A stretch of 64,000 nucleotides of DNA from Syngnathus acus (GCF_901709675.1 NC_051094.1:10474501-10538500), one strand, 5' to 3'. Numbered from the stretch's first letter, positions 1-13,946 are shown. Notes: generated by a model not told the origin, from the letters alone. Translations and numbers: made by a program.

Positions 1-1583
1 TTCTGTGAAAGAACTCCTTCCACCGGGGAATGTTCCTCTCAGACAAATGACATCAACGGTAAACAAAATGTTCAATCTGCAGAAAAGCACTGAAATTTAG
101 GTAACTGTCAATTTATTGATTTTTTATTGCTCTTCTAACAATTGGATGTCAAGCGGTTGTCAGAGAAGTATTGTTGTCCTGATTAAAATTACCACAGGTC
201 AATCCGAGTGTCACCGTAAACAACAGGTCCATACCAATGATTTTACGTATCGAGAGGATGAAGAATGTGAGGTCAAGTGCTTTCATCCTGCACATATGCT
301 TTATGAATATCAATTATAAGTGAGGGGCATGGGATTTATCGGGGCTAACACATTCAAGAACAACCACTGAATCTAAATTGGAAACGTTATCATTGCCACC
401 GTGTATACAGGAAAATTGATTGTATACAATGAATTTAATCAACACCCTAATACAGAGCTATTCAAAGTTTAAACCAATGAACAATAAAAATCTGATATCT
501 GTGAGTAAGTGAGATGACCTCATATACATGCTTATATATACACGAAATTATCTATACTAAATTGTGTCACTGAATCAAAATGTAAATACCTGGAAATAAA
601 CACTGCAATGTTGCACTCATATTTACTCATGACGTCATACCCAATAATTTTTTGTCTACTGCAAAAATAATGGAATCAGCATCACTTTTAGTACTTCTAT
701 AAAGGCATACACAAATTGTAGCAATGCTTTCGGAAGGGACCATATATTATTTTTTCATTTTTATTCATGCTGTAGTTAAAAGCCAACATGTAGAAGGAAA
801 TCTGTTGCTAGGATAATATTTGCTTAGCCTTTAACTGAATAAAAATTCCTCTGTATGACTCAAGAACACTCATCGTCGAGTCACTACCTCACTTTGGTCT
901 TTGAGAAAATTGAAAACAGTCACAGTGCAGGATGGAAAACTACTTTATCTATTTGCGACACATACGTAGAAGTAGATGCACATATTTTTGAGTATTATGA
1001 GAAAAAGGGCTTGGACCTCCATCCCCATATCCACACAGCAAAAAAATAAAATAAATAAAATTTCAAACGGTGGCGTGTGGATGGCTACACAAGAGATGTT
1101 AAGGGGATATTACATGCCTGGCAGGTGGGCAGTGGGTTGAACAGGGGAGTGTGTGTCTGATGTGTGTATGTGTGATGTAGAGGTCTGGGAGCGCAACAAT
1201 ACACACAGACAGAAAAGCAGTCTTCAGAGATGCTGCTGAGACGACAGCATTTACCAATTCAATGTTCTCCACAGCATAGTGCCAGTAGACATGTTCTAGC
1301 TGTAAAGCAGCCAATGTTTGTCCGAAACTATTCTCTTCCATTTGGATTCTGTACCCACCGAGAGGTCATTACTGAATACTCGCGTTCCAAACTATATTAT
1401 TGAGTACCTACATCATCATTTCATTTTTAACTTTACCAAGATCACAGTCATGGTCCTAATGGCTCCTCCACTGTTCTCCTCTTTAAACATGTAAATTGGC
1501 TGCAATACAGTGCAGTGCATTTCCAAAGGGTAATTTACATATGTCTGTTACTGAAGTCAAGGAGAAACCATTCGATAATTCAC
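1..1583 (-). other. ttc28: ttc28 intron (after the last exon in the window), incomplete
   Basis: This is intronic, AT-rich, single-copy-looking sequence. I looked on the minus strand for the expected next exon (beginning like LYRASALFETIRHE) and did not find it. No repeat or RNA gene was recognised. Confidence 0.7.
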
Positions 1584-1693
1584 CTGATGTTGGGCCTCCT
1601 CCAGATTCCCACTGGCCCACAGAGACAGCCCCAGACGATGGCGGATCTTTGCCTCCTCCTCACGTCGAGCCAACTGCTCTGCAAGCCGCAAGC
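1584..1693 (-). CDS. ttc28: ttc28 exon: end of the TPR array (LRLAEQLARREEEAK...)
   Basis: The acceptor is CTCTCTGACAG|GCTTGC and the donor is CAACATCAG|GTGAAT. The exon is 110 nt: two bases complete a Gly, followed by 36 codons. It encodes LRLAEQLARREEEAKIRHRL then GLSLWASGNLEEAQHQ. This is the last complete TPR of the array as I recall it. In the family it is followed by LYRASALFETI and the region leading to the CHAT-like domain. That following exon is not present in the 1.58 kb to the left, so it lies outside the window. Confidence 0.96.
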
Positions 1694-4600
1694 CTGTCAG
1701 AGAGAGGAAGAATAGTGAGAAGACAAGACAGAAATTATCGAGAACAGGTGGACTCATTCGAAGTAACAGATGTAAGCGTGGCATTACGTTGATGTTCTGT
1801 CCGTGAGCAGGTTTAAATATTTGGCTTTGGTTCTGAGCTGCAACTCACACTGGGACAGGCACTTTCAAAGGCACACATTCTTAGCGAAAGGCTGTCCGCC
1901 AATCAATAGTGAAGATCAACTGACTCAGCAAACACACAGCCTATGCTTACACAACAAAGCACATCATTTCATGATCACGTCTACAAATGTTTACAAACCA
2001 TCAGTATCTAATAATGAACCTTGAGCAAAGTTTAACACGTGGACCTCAAAAAAAGGGTTTGTTAAAAAAGCTAATGCCAAGATCGCATCTATTTTAAAAG
2101 TAGTTGAGAATTCATCGCTATCAATGTAAAATTAAAGAAGTCATTATCCTCATAATTAGCAGCAAAAAGCAGTGAACCTTAAAGAACGCTCATTTTGGAA
2201 CCAGAGGGTCACACATATTTATGATTAATTTATTGCAATTGATTAGTTTTAACTGATAATAAACTCATCAATGTCCATGTTTGACTTTTTCACAAGGACA
2301 GCCTTAATGTAAAGCGGTACTGGGTACTTTGTGCTATTTAGCGAGACAGCGGGAGCTTGCAAAGCTGATATGCGCAGCGTGCAAGGTGACCATACATAAT
2401 AATTAGCTGTGGCAGATCATCTGCAAGCCTGCAGTTTGCCTTTCACTTACAGTCGCTCAAGCACTGATGTGTATGTCATATCTCTGAATGTGTCTTTAGC
2501 CTGCCTGCCGTGTACTTGGTTCTGCACAATTACCGAAAAGAAAATGTTGTCTGACCAAGAACAATGACAGGGGGCGGATGGAGGTTTGAGAGAAATACAA
2601 AGGCCGACTGCTGGGCCACACATCCCACATAAGATGTTAAATGCGCTGCAAACGGTCAGTAGAATGCAATAAGCCATTGCTTGTGGGAAGTCACTTAAAA
2701 GCACTTATAAAAGTAAAAATGTATTCTCTCAGCTTGCTAACGTGATGGCTAGACGTGCTTTTGGTCAGAGCGAGTAGAAAATGGGCCAAGCCACGCTCGT
2801 TGTACTATGTTTTCCCGGCAATACTGGAAAACAGTCTGTGGCCGGAGAAGAGAGGCCAAGAACAGAGAGCATGACCTGAAACTATTCCACAAACCTTACC
2901 AACACACCACGTAACCGTAGACTTAATGGCTCCTCTACGGCCACGCGAGCCGGCAGTCTTTGAAGCCTGATTCAGTCCACCAAAAATCCTCTACCCCCCG
3001 CCCCCCTTATCTTCCCACACAACCTCCCTGTCGGCACGCCCTCCCTTTTTCCCCCATGCATCGGCTCTGCTCTTCTTTCCCTCTACCGCCCGACTCATTT
3101 TCTCATCTCTGTGCTTCCCCTCTACCTGTTTCATCTCGACTGAGGCGGCAGTGCTCACAGGGCCTCGGCACTGTTTAGGGCTCATTAGGCGCCGGAACAA
3201 GAGAAAGGAAACAGATCTAAATTATCCTCTTCATTCTGACAGCCTCACCCCTCATTCATCCCAACTGTAGCGCTGAGCCTTTCATCTGCCTAGACACACA
3301 GTCATACACACACACACATGCGCACGGGAAGCCTCTCCTTCTCTGAGCTGCTCTGTTATAGTTATTTTATGATCAAGCCGGAATGTCAACCAACTCTATG
3401 TTTTCTTTATTCTCCATTTGACAGGGAAATAATACATGTGAATTATGACTCATGCCCATCTCTGATTCGCCTCTATGCCCGCCTGACATCTTTCTTTTCT
3501 CTCGCTCCCAGTTTCTCTGCTTTCCAAACGCTCATGTTCCCTCTGTTCTCTTTCTCTGGATCACTCTGTCTGTCACTGTCACCAAGCAAGCCTTGGGTGC
3601 ACCCCGCAGGCACAGTCACGTCGCAGTGGCTGACACCAAGATGCGGCTGTGCCTGGCTACTCCCGTAGAGCAACCACAGAACATGTTAAAGGTGGATTGA
3701 CAGATGGATGAGAGAATCTCTGCAGCCCCAAAGGACCACACACCTCCGCCTTTAGACACAGCTTTTATGTGCAAATATCGCATACAAATGCATTTGGAAA
3801 AGACCACGGAATCCCATGTATGCACCACAACCCGCAAATGTAAGGCGGTACAATCAAGAGCCTGTAGGGGAAGCTTGAGACTGTAGTGCAGTGGTCCCCA
3901 ACCTTTTTGACACCAGGGACCAGTTCATTGTAAAACTGATTTTTCGAGGAGGGGATGGGCAGCGGGAAGGGGAGGGCAAAAAAATAAATACAATTCCATG
4001 CTGAGGTATGAATCAATTAACTGATGTTTGATATGTAAAATGACTCCTCACGCACTGCACATTCAGACTTTATGCCTATTAATTGGGTGAATTTAAAAGA
4101 CCATTTGTGATGTTAGAGGTCACTGATTAGAAGGTCCGGCTCTTAATCTCGAATTGATCACAAAGACATTTGATGCTCCTGCCATTATTTCACTTTCTGA
4201 GCAATAAGAGGCCAGACGGTGCTTGAGTAAAAGAGAATTCCAAAATACCAAGAAAGGGTTGTGAAGTTTCACGCTCAACACTTATTTCTTCAGCTCTGTC
4301 ATGTTGAAAGCGATTGTCACTGTCTGACTCATATCAGATACTGTCGCTGATGTTACGCATCTGACGCCGCGTCACTGTGTAAACAAAAAACGGTTTCTGC
4401 ACGATTAAAGTGTAAAAAGCAAAGGCAGCCTGAAGCTGAATATTCTGTACGTTCTGATGCAGCTATTTTGTGACATTTCAGAGTTGAAAAGGTGGAGGAA
4501 CTAAGCCAAACTCTGATTGATTAATTAATTGCTTTGAAGTTATGTCACAATTTTGCTAGAAGGGTACAGCAAATGAGAAGATGAGACACGGTCTTTTCTG

Positions 4601-5745
4601 TCTTAATTGGTATGTCGTCAATTGACGAGAGCGATCTGCATCGCACTGAATACAGCATCAGACGCTGATGCACACAAACTGACTAGGGAGGTGATATGGT
4701 AAAAACAGTGTTTGCTCTACTTCATATATTTCCTTCTAATTGATATTTTTGGGGAAGCAAAATTAAAACATATTGTAGTGCGAAGCTTGAAACTACCAAT
4801 AGAAGTTCGTAAACACATACACGCACAAACAAAACCTGGACTTTATGGTCCTGGTTGATTGGCCAAAAATAATTGGCTATCAGGTGTAATGAAGGCCAGA
4901 GCCAGACCAAAGAACAATACAAGGACAGCACAGGGGACAACAGGACAGTGTGAAGACAGAAAGGGCTGTCGCTTTTGTTCTCATTAAGGTTCAAAAAGCA
5001 GGGTCTGCAGAGGGGCTATCGGGTTCCTAAGACCCAGATAATACAAATAATGCCGATTCCTGGCAGCTAGAGCAGATGTATTCTGATTTCCTAGCATTTG
5101 CTCCCTGCAGGGTGAGCTATGACTTGCCCCACATAGGAGCTGCAATTTTCTTGGATTCAAACCGGGTTTGGGCCATAAAACAGTGGGTATGCCTGAGCAA
5201 GAGGTCTGTTAATGGTCTTGTGCAAAGCTAGAGGAGTGGATATTTAGCACACATAAATGGCAGACTACAACCAATCACATCCGCACTGACTGAGATAATC
5301 AATTTTCAAGATTCTAAGATGAGGGTTTTCTTTTCATTATAATCTGACTGGTGAAATGTGCCACTGTGAGAAAATATCTTTTGGCAACTCGCTGCAAAGA
5401 AACTCTCTGCGGAGAGCAGATACAGAGGTGAGTAGAACAGTCGGCAGTAAACAGGAAAAGGGCTTTGGCGGGAATCCACATAGGTTTGCACAGACACAAA
5501 CACTCGGATACCTATACAAGAGAGACAAGACCAGATGCATAAAACGTACCCTGAATCCCCCATGCACTCATAAGCACAAACACAATATACAGTCACACAA
5601 AAGTACATATCCTAATAAAAATGTAGCAAAGGCTTAGCGACAAATATGCTGCGAATTTCGTATTCATATATTCCCAAACTCCAAGCCTATCAGCTCAGGC
5701 AAACAAAGGCAATACTCATTTTGCTGTTCTCGCTGCCTCACTTAC
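1694..5745 (-). other. ttc28: ttc28 intron, 4.05 kb
   Basis: It is bounded by a GTAAGTG donor (5745) and a CTCTCTGACAG acceptor (1694). It contains a plus-strand pyrimidine-rich tract at about 2985-3150, a short CA run near 3303-3318 and a hAT-like end at 3889. No coding exon was seen. Confidence 0.85.
3889..3975 (+). mobile_element. hAT-type transposon end, truncated
   Basis: The sequence starts CAGTGGTCCCCAACCTTTTT and continues GACACCAGGGACCAG. This is the well-known terminal sequence of a widespread hAT family (consensus-like CAGTGGTCCCCAACC). I found no matching inverted end within the next few hundred bases, so it is a decayed or truncated copy. The right border is approximate. Confidence 0.6.
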
Positions 5746-6269
5746 CTTCCTGCAGGTACATGACAGCTTGTGAATAGTTCTGCAGTGCATGGTGTGTTCT
5801 CCCCAGGCTGCCATAGGCTAGTGTCTTGGCAGCCAAGTCATTCGTCTGGGCCGCCACACTTAGATGCTGCTCTTGGAACACAACTGCCCTCTCGTAGTTT
5901 CCCAGGGACTCAAAGGTAAGGCCCAGGTTCCCGTAGGCACGAGCCTGGCGTGTGGTGTTTCCGGTCTCCTCCGCGATCTCAAGGTCACTCTGGTGGCAAC
6001 GCAGCGCTGTCTCATATTCTCCCATCGCTTGGTATACGGCGCCGAGACCACAACTGGCGTCACCCTCCAGGAGTCGATCTTGGGTGTCACGAGCAATGAC
6101 TAGTTGACGCTCCAGACAAGAGATGGCCTGTTCATAATTGCCCAACTGGCTGTGAAGCGCGCCCAGTTCACCGTAGGCCTGAGCCTTGATTCCACACTCT
6201 CCCAGCTCATGAGCCACCACTAGCCGCTTCTCAAAGCACACCAGTGACTGTTGGAGATTTCCCATTGCC
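5746..6269 (-). CDS. ttc28: ttc28 exon: about four TPRs (AMGNLQQSLVCFEKR...)
   Basis: The acceptor is CTCTCGTTAG|GGCAAT and the donor is CAGGAAG|GTAAGTG. The exon is 524 nt: one base completes the split Arg, then 174 codons, then one base opens a Gly. Its repeats contain AQAYGELGALHSQLGNYEQA, ASCGLGAVYQAMGEYETA, ARAYGNLGLTFESLGNYERA and LAYGSLGRTHHALQNYSQAV, ending MYLQEG. An upstream in-frame stretch of intron is also open, so splice sites and not ORF length define the start. The repeats are 40 residues apart. Confidence 0.96.
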
Positions 6270-6943
6270 CTAACGAGAGAAACAGAAAGTGTCAAAAAGT
6301 AGATACAGATGTCCACTATAATGATGCAAAGTGCAACCACAATTATAAATACAATAAAGTGTACTGAATTAGGTGTTCATAGCGTGCAGTATTTTATTTT
6401 TGAGGACACTTGCATAACAAAAAAACTGTAGAAATTTGTAGGCTTGGATCCGAAATTAAAATTATCGCTTTGTCTGATATATACAAGGCGAGACGGGTCA
6501 TTGTTGGAAAGAAGCCCCCTCTAGATTGTAGTCCCCCATGCTAAACCTTTAACTGGCTTTCCTAGCCTTCAAACAGCTACCGTAGCTCCGACAGTCTCCG
6601 GGATATCAACAATTGTTTATTGCCAGTTCAAAGAGTATGGGTAGGTATGAGAATGAAACACTTCAGTCCTTAATGTAATGTGATAGCAAGTACTTGGCTG
6701 AGAACTATGGGAAGATGAGAGGGCTTTGTGAGTGACGACTTAAGTCCCTCTGAACTCGTGCATGTCTAATACCACCAGGTTTGACTGCAATGGCGCTGAT
6801 AGCACACACAAAGAAAACACTTTTCCGGATGAGCAAGCATATATTTTCATTGTAGACACCTTGGTTGTGATAAATTCTTTGGCACATAAAGGTAAGCACA
6901 GGGTGCAATATACCCTAAAGTTTTTCAACTAAAGAAGACTCAC
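6270..6943 (-). other. ttc28: ttc28 intron, 674 bp
   Basis: It runs between donor GTGAGTC (6943) and acceptor CTCTCGTTAG (6270) and is phase 2. I recognise nothing else in it. Confidence 0.9.
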
Positions 6944-7488
6944 CTGTGTCCGTTCCCCAAGCCTCTGTACGCCTTCTCCTGATCCTGCATCCGGTTGAGA
7001 CTCTGAGCTACTGACAAATACTGGTCGTAGTACTTAATGGCTTCCTCAAAGTCACCAAGAGCCTCATAACAGTCTCCGAGGTTTCCGTAGGCCCTTCCCC
7101 TGTCCATTATGGCCTCATTCCCACTTAGTTGTTGTAAAGTAGCAAGCTGTTGCTCCAGGTACCCGATAGCTTCCTCCATCACTCCAACATTCATTTTTGT
7201 GATGCCCATATTTCCATACACCTGCGCCTCCACGACAGGATCCTTCAACCTCTGCCCTAGCTCCAACTGCTCTTCATAGCTCTTGAAAGCCATGGCGTAC
7301 TTCCCCAAGGCCATGTAGACTGCTGCCAAGTGACCGTGAGCTTTGCACTCTCCGGAAACGTCCCCAAGCTCTTGATAGACCTCCAGCTCTTGAGTGTGGT
7401 AGCCTAGAGCTTTGTCATATTTATGCACGAGACGGTACGTAGCCCCGAGGGCAGCATAGGCGCAGGCCTCCATTCTGCGCTCCTTCAC
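6944..7488 (-). CDS. ttc28: ttc28 exon: four to five TPRs including one lengthened repeat
   Basis: The acceptor is TAATTTCAG|GTGAAG and the donor is GGACACAG|GTGAGT. The exon is 545 nt: 181 codons plus two bases. It encodes VKERRMEACAYAALGATYRL, CKAHGHLAAVYMALGKYAMA, AQVYGNMGITKMNVGVMEEA, RAYGNLGDCYEALGDFEEA and AYRGLGNGHR. The repeat around LEQQLATLQQLSGNEAIMDRG has about four extra residues (GNEAIM), breaking the strict 40-residue period. I recall the same irregularity in vertebrate TTC28. It is separated from the upstream exon by only 98 bp. Confidence 0.97.
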
Positions 7489-7586
7489 CTGAAATTAGAT
7501 GTAAAAAAAAAAGAATATCATAACCATCACTGGAAGCATTTGCTGAATTATTTGACAGTGTACAAAAGATGTGTGTTATTTAATAC

Positions 7587-8383
7587 CTGATGAGCTAAGG
7601 CCAACTGCTGCTCATAAAACTGAATGGCTCCAGCCACGTCTTTTTTACAGACAAATATGTCCCCCAGGTTGCCAAGAGCTCTGAAGCGGGCCTGTGAATT
7701 ATTCAGGGACTGGGCAAGTGACAACAGATATTTCTGACATTCTTCTGCCTTAACAAAGTCTCCCAGGGCCTTGAAGGCCAAACCTAGATTACAGTATGCC
7801 TTGGCTTGACTTAGTTTGTCATGAAGGTCCTTGGCCAAAGCGAGGTCCTGCTCGTAGTATTTGACAGCATCCTGGTAGTTGCCCAAGCAGTAGTGGGCAT
7901 AGCCCAAATTGTGACAAACCTTTCCTTCACTTTCCATGTCTTGGAGGTCGGGGGACAAGCGCAGGTACTGCTCATAATAGGGCACTGCCTGAGGAAATTC
8001 TCCACGAGAGCAGTGAAAGTTGCCAAGGTTACCCAGGGCCCGCGCCTCGCTCTGGACGTCTCGGAGCTCGCGGGCGATGTTGAGATGGTTCTGGTAATGC
8101 TGCAAAGCCCGATCGTGTGCTCCCAAAGATTGGTAAGCCACAGCCAAATTGCCATGAGTGGATGCCTGCGAGGCCCGGTCATTGACCTCCATGGAAATCT
8201 GCAGCTCCTGACGGTGGTAGCGCACAGCCTGGTCAAAGACTCCTAGGGCATTGAAGGCATTGCCCATGTTCCCATAAGCCCTGCCCTGCGCGGCATAGTC
8301 ATTGAGTTCCTGAGCAATGGCCAGGTGTGTTTTGTGGAGCTTAAGTGCAGTCTCGTAGTCTCCTTTCATCTGGTGAATAATGC
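7587..8383 (-). CDS. ttc28: ttc28 exon: largest exon in the window, about seven TPRs
   Basis: The acceptor is CTCTTCACAG|GCATTA and the donor is GCTCATCAG|GTATTA. The exon is 797 nt: two bases complete the Gly of ...NLG, then 265 codons. It begins IIHQMKGDYETALKLHKTHL and continues through A helices GRAYGNMGNAFNALGVF, ASTHGNLAVAYQSLGAH, ARALGNLGNFHCSRGEF, GKVCHNLGYAHYCLGNY, AKAYCNLGLAFKALGDF and FRALGNLGDIFVCKKDV. It ends FYEQQLALAHQ. The 40-residue spacing is kept throughout, which gives a regular superhelix expected to act as a protein-binding scaffold. The first repeat of this exon has its A helix in the previous exon, so exon borders do not follow repeat borders. Confidence 0.97.
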
Positions 8384-8829
8384 CTGTGAAGAGAGAATAT
8401 TAAGTTTAAAGATTCCAAAGGGATAAAATTACACAAGCAAAAATGCAAGTGCCTTGTCAGCAAGGACAAAACAAGCCATTTGGTTGCAAAATATGCTCTC
8501 AGCGCCATCTGTTCTCTGCTTACACTCCACACCTCCACAATTATAGCCATTATGAATGTAGTGCGATCCAAAGCGGTGTCTCTGTGTCTTCAAATTAATT
8601 TTATTCATTCATTCACTTATTTATTTTAAATCTACAGCTTTTTCGCCAGAGTTTGAGATGATTCTGATGAAGAACAATACGAGAGCGGTTGAAGTTGACG
8701 GAAAGCTCAGCAAACAATTTTAGATTTAGATAAGCATGAAAAAAACAATAAATAATGGAGAAGCTGGTGCCGGATGTATTATCTCTGATAAAATATGATC
8801 CTATGAAAAATAACAACCATCTGCCGCAA

Positions 8830-8870
8830 ACACACACACGCACTCACACACACACACACACACACACATA
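8830..8870. repeat. (CA)n microsatellite
   Basis: An almost uninterrupted CA dinucleotide run with a few CG/CT interruptions at its left side. It lies about 450 bp upstream (sense) of the 797-nt exon acceptor. Confidence 0.95.
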
Positions 8871-11800
8871 CACCTTCCCCTGGAGATCCACAATAATATT
8901 CACAGCAGCAATCTCAAAAAGGATTGTAAAAACACATCACAGCATATCTAATAAATACGGACTCCTCTGAGTTGCCTTTCACTGTCAAGCAGCATTCACT
9001 GAGAATACAATAGTACATAGGATGAGTAGCATTGTTACTTTACAATATGATAGAGAAACTATCTAGGAAAGAAAAGACAGCTGCCGAACAAATGATTGAC
9101 CATGATGGCTGTCCTATATCAGCATTGTGGCAGGCTAGCAAGCAGCCAGAGTAATTAGGGAGTACTGCCATTAGTTTAAAAAAAAAAAAAGTGCGCCCTA
9201 TCAGACCATTTTTTCTCTTTGTCTGCTTCTGTTTTCAATTTGAATTGATACAGATCTAACCTTGATCATGAGTATAACCCATATATTAATGGGTAGGATT
9301 TTTTTTTAAGAAACTATTTTTCCTTAGTCCACACATTAATCCCCTCGCTTTCACTTGTGAAGCATGTTAAGTCATTATGCTGGCAGCTTGGGGGGGGGGG
9401 ATACTGACGGCTCTCAAAGTCACTCCCCAAGGTTAGGGTGTCCTTAACACCGAGAGAACGAACAGAGAATATAATGCCTTCTGATGCATTACCAGCAGAA
9501 ATGCTCCATGCAGTTGGCTGAAAATGAATCTTGTACACAGCGGTGGAAAATGTGGTTGCGGGGACTTTAAGGGGAGATCCAGGGGGTGTGGCCCCCTGCA
9601 TGGTAAGGGGATTACCGTAAATAAAACCATACCTCTATCAGACACTACCCCCGCAGTATGCTGTCAAAGTCAATATGTTGCCTTTACAACATCTTGATAT
9701 GAAATCAATCTCAACAATATTAGTAAACGTAAAAGTGCATGCAGCCTACTTGGCTGTATTACAAAATGCCGAATATCTGCACGATTTCAGTAAAAATGGG
9801 GTAAATATAAAGCACATTAACAATTCTATATGCCAGCCAATACATTCTGAGCCCTATGCATTTTTCCTGATGCACAGACAAGCATGGCAATGTGTTGTCA
9901 CTTTCCATTACACAGCTGGCTGTACATTGGGGAAATGCTGCGGTGACGACTTTGAGGGATGGTGCTTCTTTTTCGGAGTAAATCACTGTCTTTTGTTCAG
10001 CAGCTATAGAGACACTGCAGCCTTTACTGCATTAAGGGAATTTTAAACAATGGCTGAGACATTTGGTAGGCAATTTATTGGAGGGAGGGGAGCTAGAGGA
10101 TGTGTGGGGACAGCGTTACAGTTGTGAAACACTTCACGTTTCCAAAATGAGGCGGATGCAAACCATACGTTTGAGAGCCACTTATATGAGGTAGTATTTT
10201 GCATGTATATTTAGGAATTGTGGAAGTGTTGGTGACTATTGTATTGTCAGTATTTTATCAGGAATTTCAAAATAAAACAAATACTACTGTATGCAGTGAT
10301 CTGTGGGGGGAGGTAGTGAGCTGAAGATGCAAGAGCCTGCAGAGGTCAGCAAAACAGAGACAGGGATGGAGTTGTACTCTGGTCTTAAGCCACCAAATCC
10401 TAAGTCTCAGAAAGAAACATCTACTGTCTGACTGACAGATAGGAAGTAGAAAGGATAGGATGACGGCGGCATGTTAAGTGGGTGGTCGGTGCAGATAGTA
10501 TAAAAGCACTGCACCCAACTCCAACTACAGCACCCATTGGTCGGTTTCTTCTCTGCATCTGCTCGATAACCTACTCTTTAGCTCTCTAAACAACAGTCAT
10601 CGCACTGTCCACAAGCATGTCACTTTGAAAGAACTGTCAAAACAATTTGGCTATATTCACTTCAATATCAGAACAAGGACAAGGGGAATATTTTTCCAGG
10701 TCTTTAGTCAAGGTCCCATATAGTTTCCCTAAACAGAAATGAAGCAATGTCATATGGAATAGACCTGTGATCCTGAATATAATGTAGTAATTGATATACA
10801 TACGGGTCTTCCCAGGAGAACATACTGTAAGATAGTCATCACGTCTCCATCAAAGGACAGGAAAGGTTGCTAATATTTACGCAGATCCCACTAAAATTAC
10901 AAAGATATCATCACTTCCAGGCAAATGCATTTTTGTGTATTTTTGGTTATCTCCTTTCTGCCTTCAATTTATCCTGTCTGAGCCAATAGGCTGGACAAAT
11001 TCCTTTGTAAAGTCCCCTATTTCTTCCTCCCTTTACTAGTCAAACTAATTATACGTAGATCTACTTCCAACGGCTTAGGCCTCCAAATAAGTAATCTCTA
11101 TACCTAAGTGCTCAGGCAAATCTGGGTTTTTGTGCATTTGGTGCCTCCTGTGGACACATTTAAAATAGTGACATGTATTTTTATTGATGCTCTTAAAACA
11201 TTTTTAGTGGAATCAATAATGCAGTGGATTGATATTTTAATTCTAAATGAGCCGGTGAGCATAAAAATATCCCTCATGCATTTTAAGAATTCAATAGCTT
11301 AACCTCACGGTCAGTTGAACCTGACAGGCAACAAATAAAATCAAAATCACAGTGCTTCGGCAAAAGAGAATACTTTGCTGTGTAATTGGGTGAGTGGACG
11401 TCAAAGACGAGTTTTCCAGAGCAGAAGAAATGAGTACTCTCACTCCAAGGTACATGACAAAAAGGTTTGAAGGTAATTCAGTACAGACGTACTGCCATGT
11501 CCTGTTTCTTTTTCCATGTAAAAGTGAATCAGGGAATACACAGAAACACAGAATATCCGTGAGTGCTGATGTTTTATGTCTGAAATCTTCCTGTTGTTTT
11601 CTTTGTGTCTGTTGCATTGAATTGTTGAATACCAGAAACCAGGAAACCCTCGGGAATGGGGATTGAATGAAAACAGGGCGAAAAAGTTGATTTGGTGTTT
11701 TATTTTACCCTACCATAGTCTTTCAAGTAAATGGGTTGCAAGTAATAAATTGAGTGTACAGTATTCTGATTAAAATGTAAAATGTAGATGTATTATTAAA

Positions 11801-13946
11801 TGTATTATTTATTTCTGTAACACAATAAGACAATCTTTTTTTTTTTTTTGACCTATAAAGGTGTTTCTGTCCGTGATATGCAAAAAGACAATTCTTTTTT
11901 TTAAACGTGACTAATACACAAAGGTTTAATGGAAGCTCACTGTGATGTGTAATCTCTTGTTTAAAGCCTTCAATGTTTTACAGTCAAATATAATACTTTT
12001 GGATTACACGGAGATGGACAGGCGGTTTGCCGGAGAGACACACAGACAGATAAATAATGTACAATTTAGATTGTGTTGATCATAAACTACATGGCAACTC
12101 GCTACTTCACTGATATGAGACACTGCTGAGTTGTGGGAAGATGGCCAATTATTGAATAATATATGGGACTGGAATGCAAAATGTTCATATCCTTTATAGG
12201 TCAAAGTGTGCTGAGCCAGGTCTGTTGGTACCGCTGGGTATCGTGGTTGGATATTAAAGGATGGCAATCTCAACACAAGTGTGCCTCAGAGCCAGGCCAG
12301 CCACTGCCCATACCACAGCCAACTTCAAAAACAAGCTGAGAGGGCAAATAAAAGTGTCCAGTTTGCTGTTTTTCAAATGTCTTCTTCCCACTTCTAAAAC
12401 TTTTGTTTTGAATGCCGCTGCTCAGTAATTGCTTTGCTCATTCTCGTGTTTTTTTTTTTGTGCACAGTCAAAGAAAAAGGTTTTCAAGTCTACCGAGTGA
12501 GCTTGTGGGCACTCATGATGGAGTAACAACAACAATACGCTGCACTCAAAACAACAACAGAACAATTAGAGACAGAAGCTTCACAACCTCCACTTCATCC
12601 TGTGTTATCTTCATTATTCAGCTCCACTTGAATCAGCTATTAAAGGTAATTAAGCGATTCATCAAGTCAGTTTCAATTACTAGTGCCTTGACAGTTTCAG
12701 ATTACAATCAGCAGGGGTGAGACTGGGGACGAAGACAATGAAAGGCAGAGACATCAAAAAGTGAAGAGGAATGAGAGAAAAGTGGTAAGTGATATCAGCA
12801 GATTGGCTCCGTGGTCGTGAGGCCTCTTGGGTGTCAGAGGTCCGATATGTGCGATATTGTTGGAGGTTGTCTCGGTGGAGCAACAAGCTTCATCGCTACT
12901 AACTACACACTTATTCAGCGATGTCACCAGATGGAGATCTTTAACACCGCACTCATTACAACATTAAGACTACTCAAATATTGCAGCCAATCATAAAGTA
13001 GATGGTCGGGCATGTCGTCACGGGACTCCTATAACGCACTGGAATATATCTGCCACCTGACATATAATAAAACTCGCGTAGGTAGCATCGTAAAACGTGC
13101 TCTCGATAGTCCTTCAATTTATGATCATCTCCCTTTAAAGATCAGCAGTATTTTTCCGCGAAGGGGATGTGCACCATTTAGACGGGTCAAATCGCAGCTT
13201 CAATTTATGTTGCGTTGATTAACCTCGACTCTCCACTCGGACAGTTTTTACACATAGGTTAAGACTAAATCATCTGGAAGAACTATTAGGGCTCTTTTCG
13301 TTGTCCATTAGAATCAAGGTTAGTACTGCTTTGATAGCTATCATAATTCAGACAGTGGAGGTTGTAATTGCTGCACTAAATACAGCAAAATGGGCACAGC
13401 ATTTATCTCATGGAGTAGTCAATATCTAAAGAGACATTATTTTATTCATTTTTCCTGAAATATATAATACAATTATTAGGTTATGCACTTTTTTGAGAGG
13501 GAAGATTTTGCGACCAACATCTAAGTTTCAAGGAAAGATCCATCATTTCCTTCCCCCACATTTAATCGATTATCGTTTCAGTGCAAGGCAGCGGAAAGGG
13601 GCACGGTGATAGGTCAGATTGTATTTTTTCTCATGAAAATGAGCTTTTTATGTGAAGGTACATATATGAGAATACCACTATGATACAACTTCCTGGTTAT
13701 TCTGTAATGATCCTATGAGGAGCTTGGTGGTTTTAGTTTTACACAAACACAAGAAATTACTTCTGCCCGTTTCCATAAAAGTTTGTTTAGGGTGTGGGGC
13801 ATCGTCCAAGAAAGAATCAATTCAAATTTGGTTCAAGCAAATGATATGTTTCTTTTTAAAACTGCACCGGACCCAGATTTTGAGGTAAGAGTGTAGCGGC
13901 ACACAATCCCAGTTGCTCAAAATCGAGTGTAAATTTTCTATGGTCT

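Noticed and set aside
1496-1792. 98-codon plus-strand ORF
   Set aside because: It is antisense to the ttc28 exon at 1584-1693. The minus-strand frame is the conserved one, with correct splice sites.
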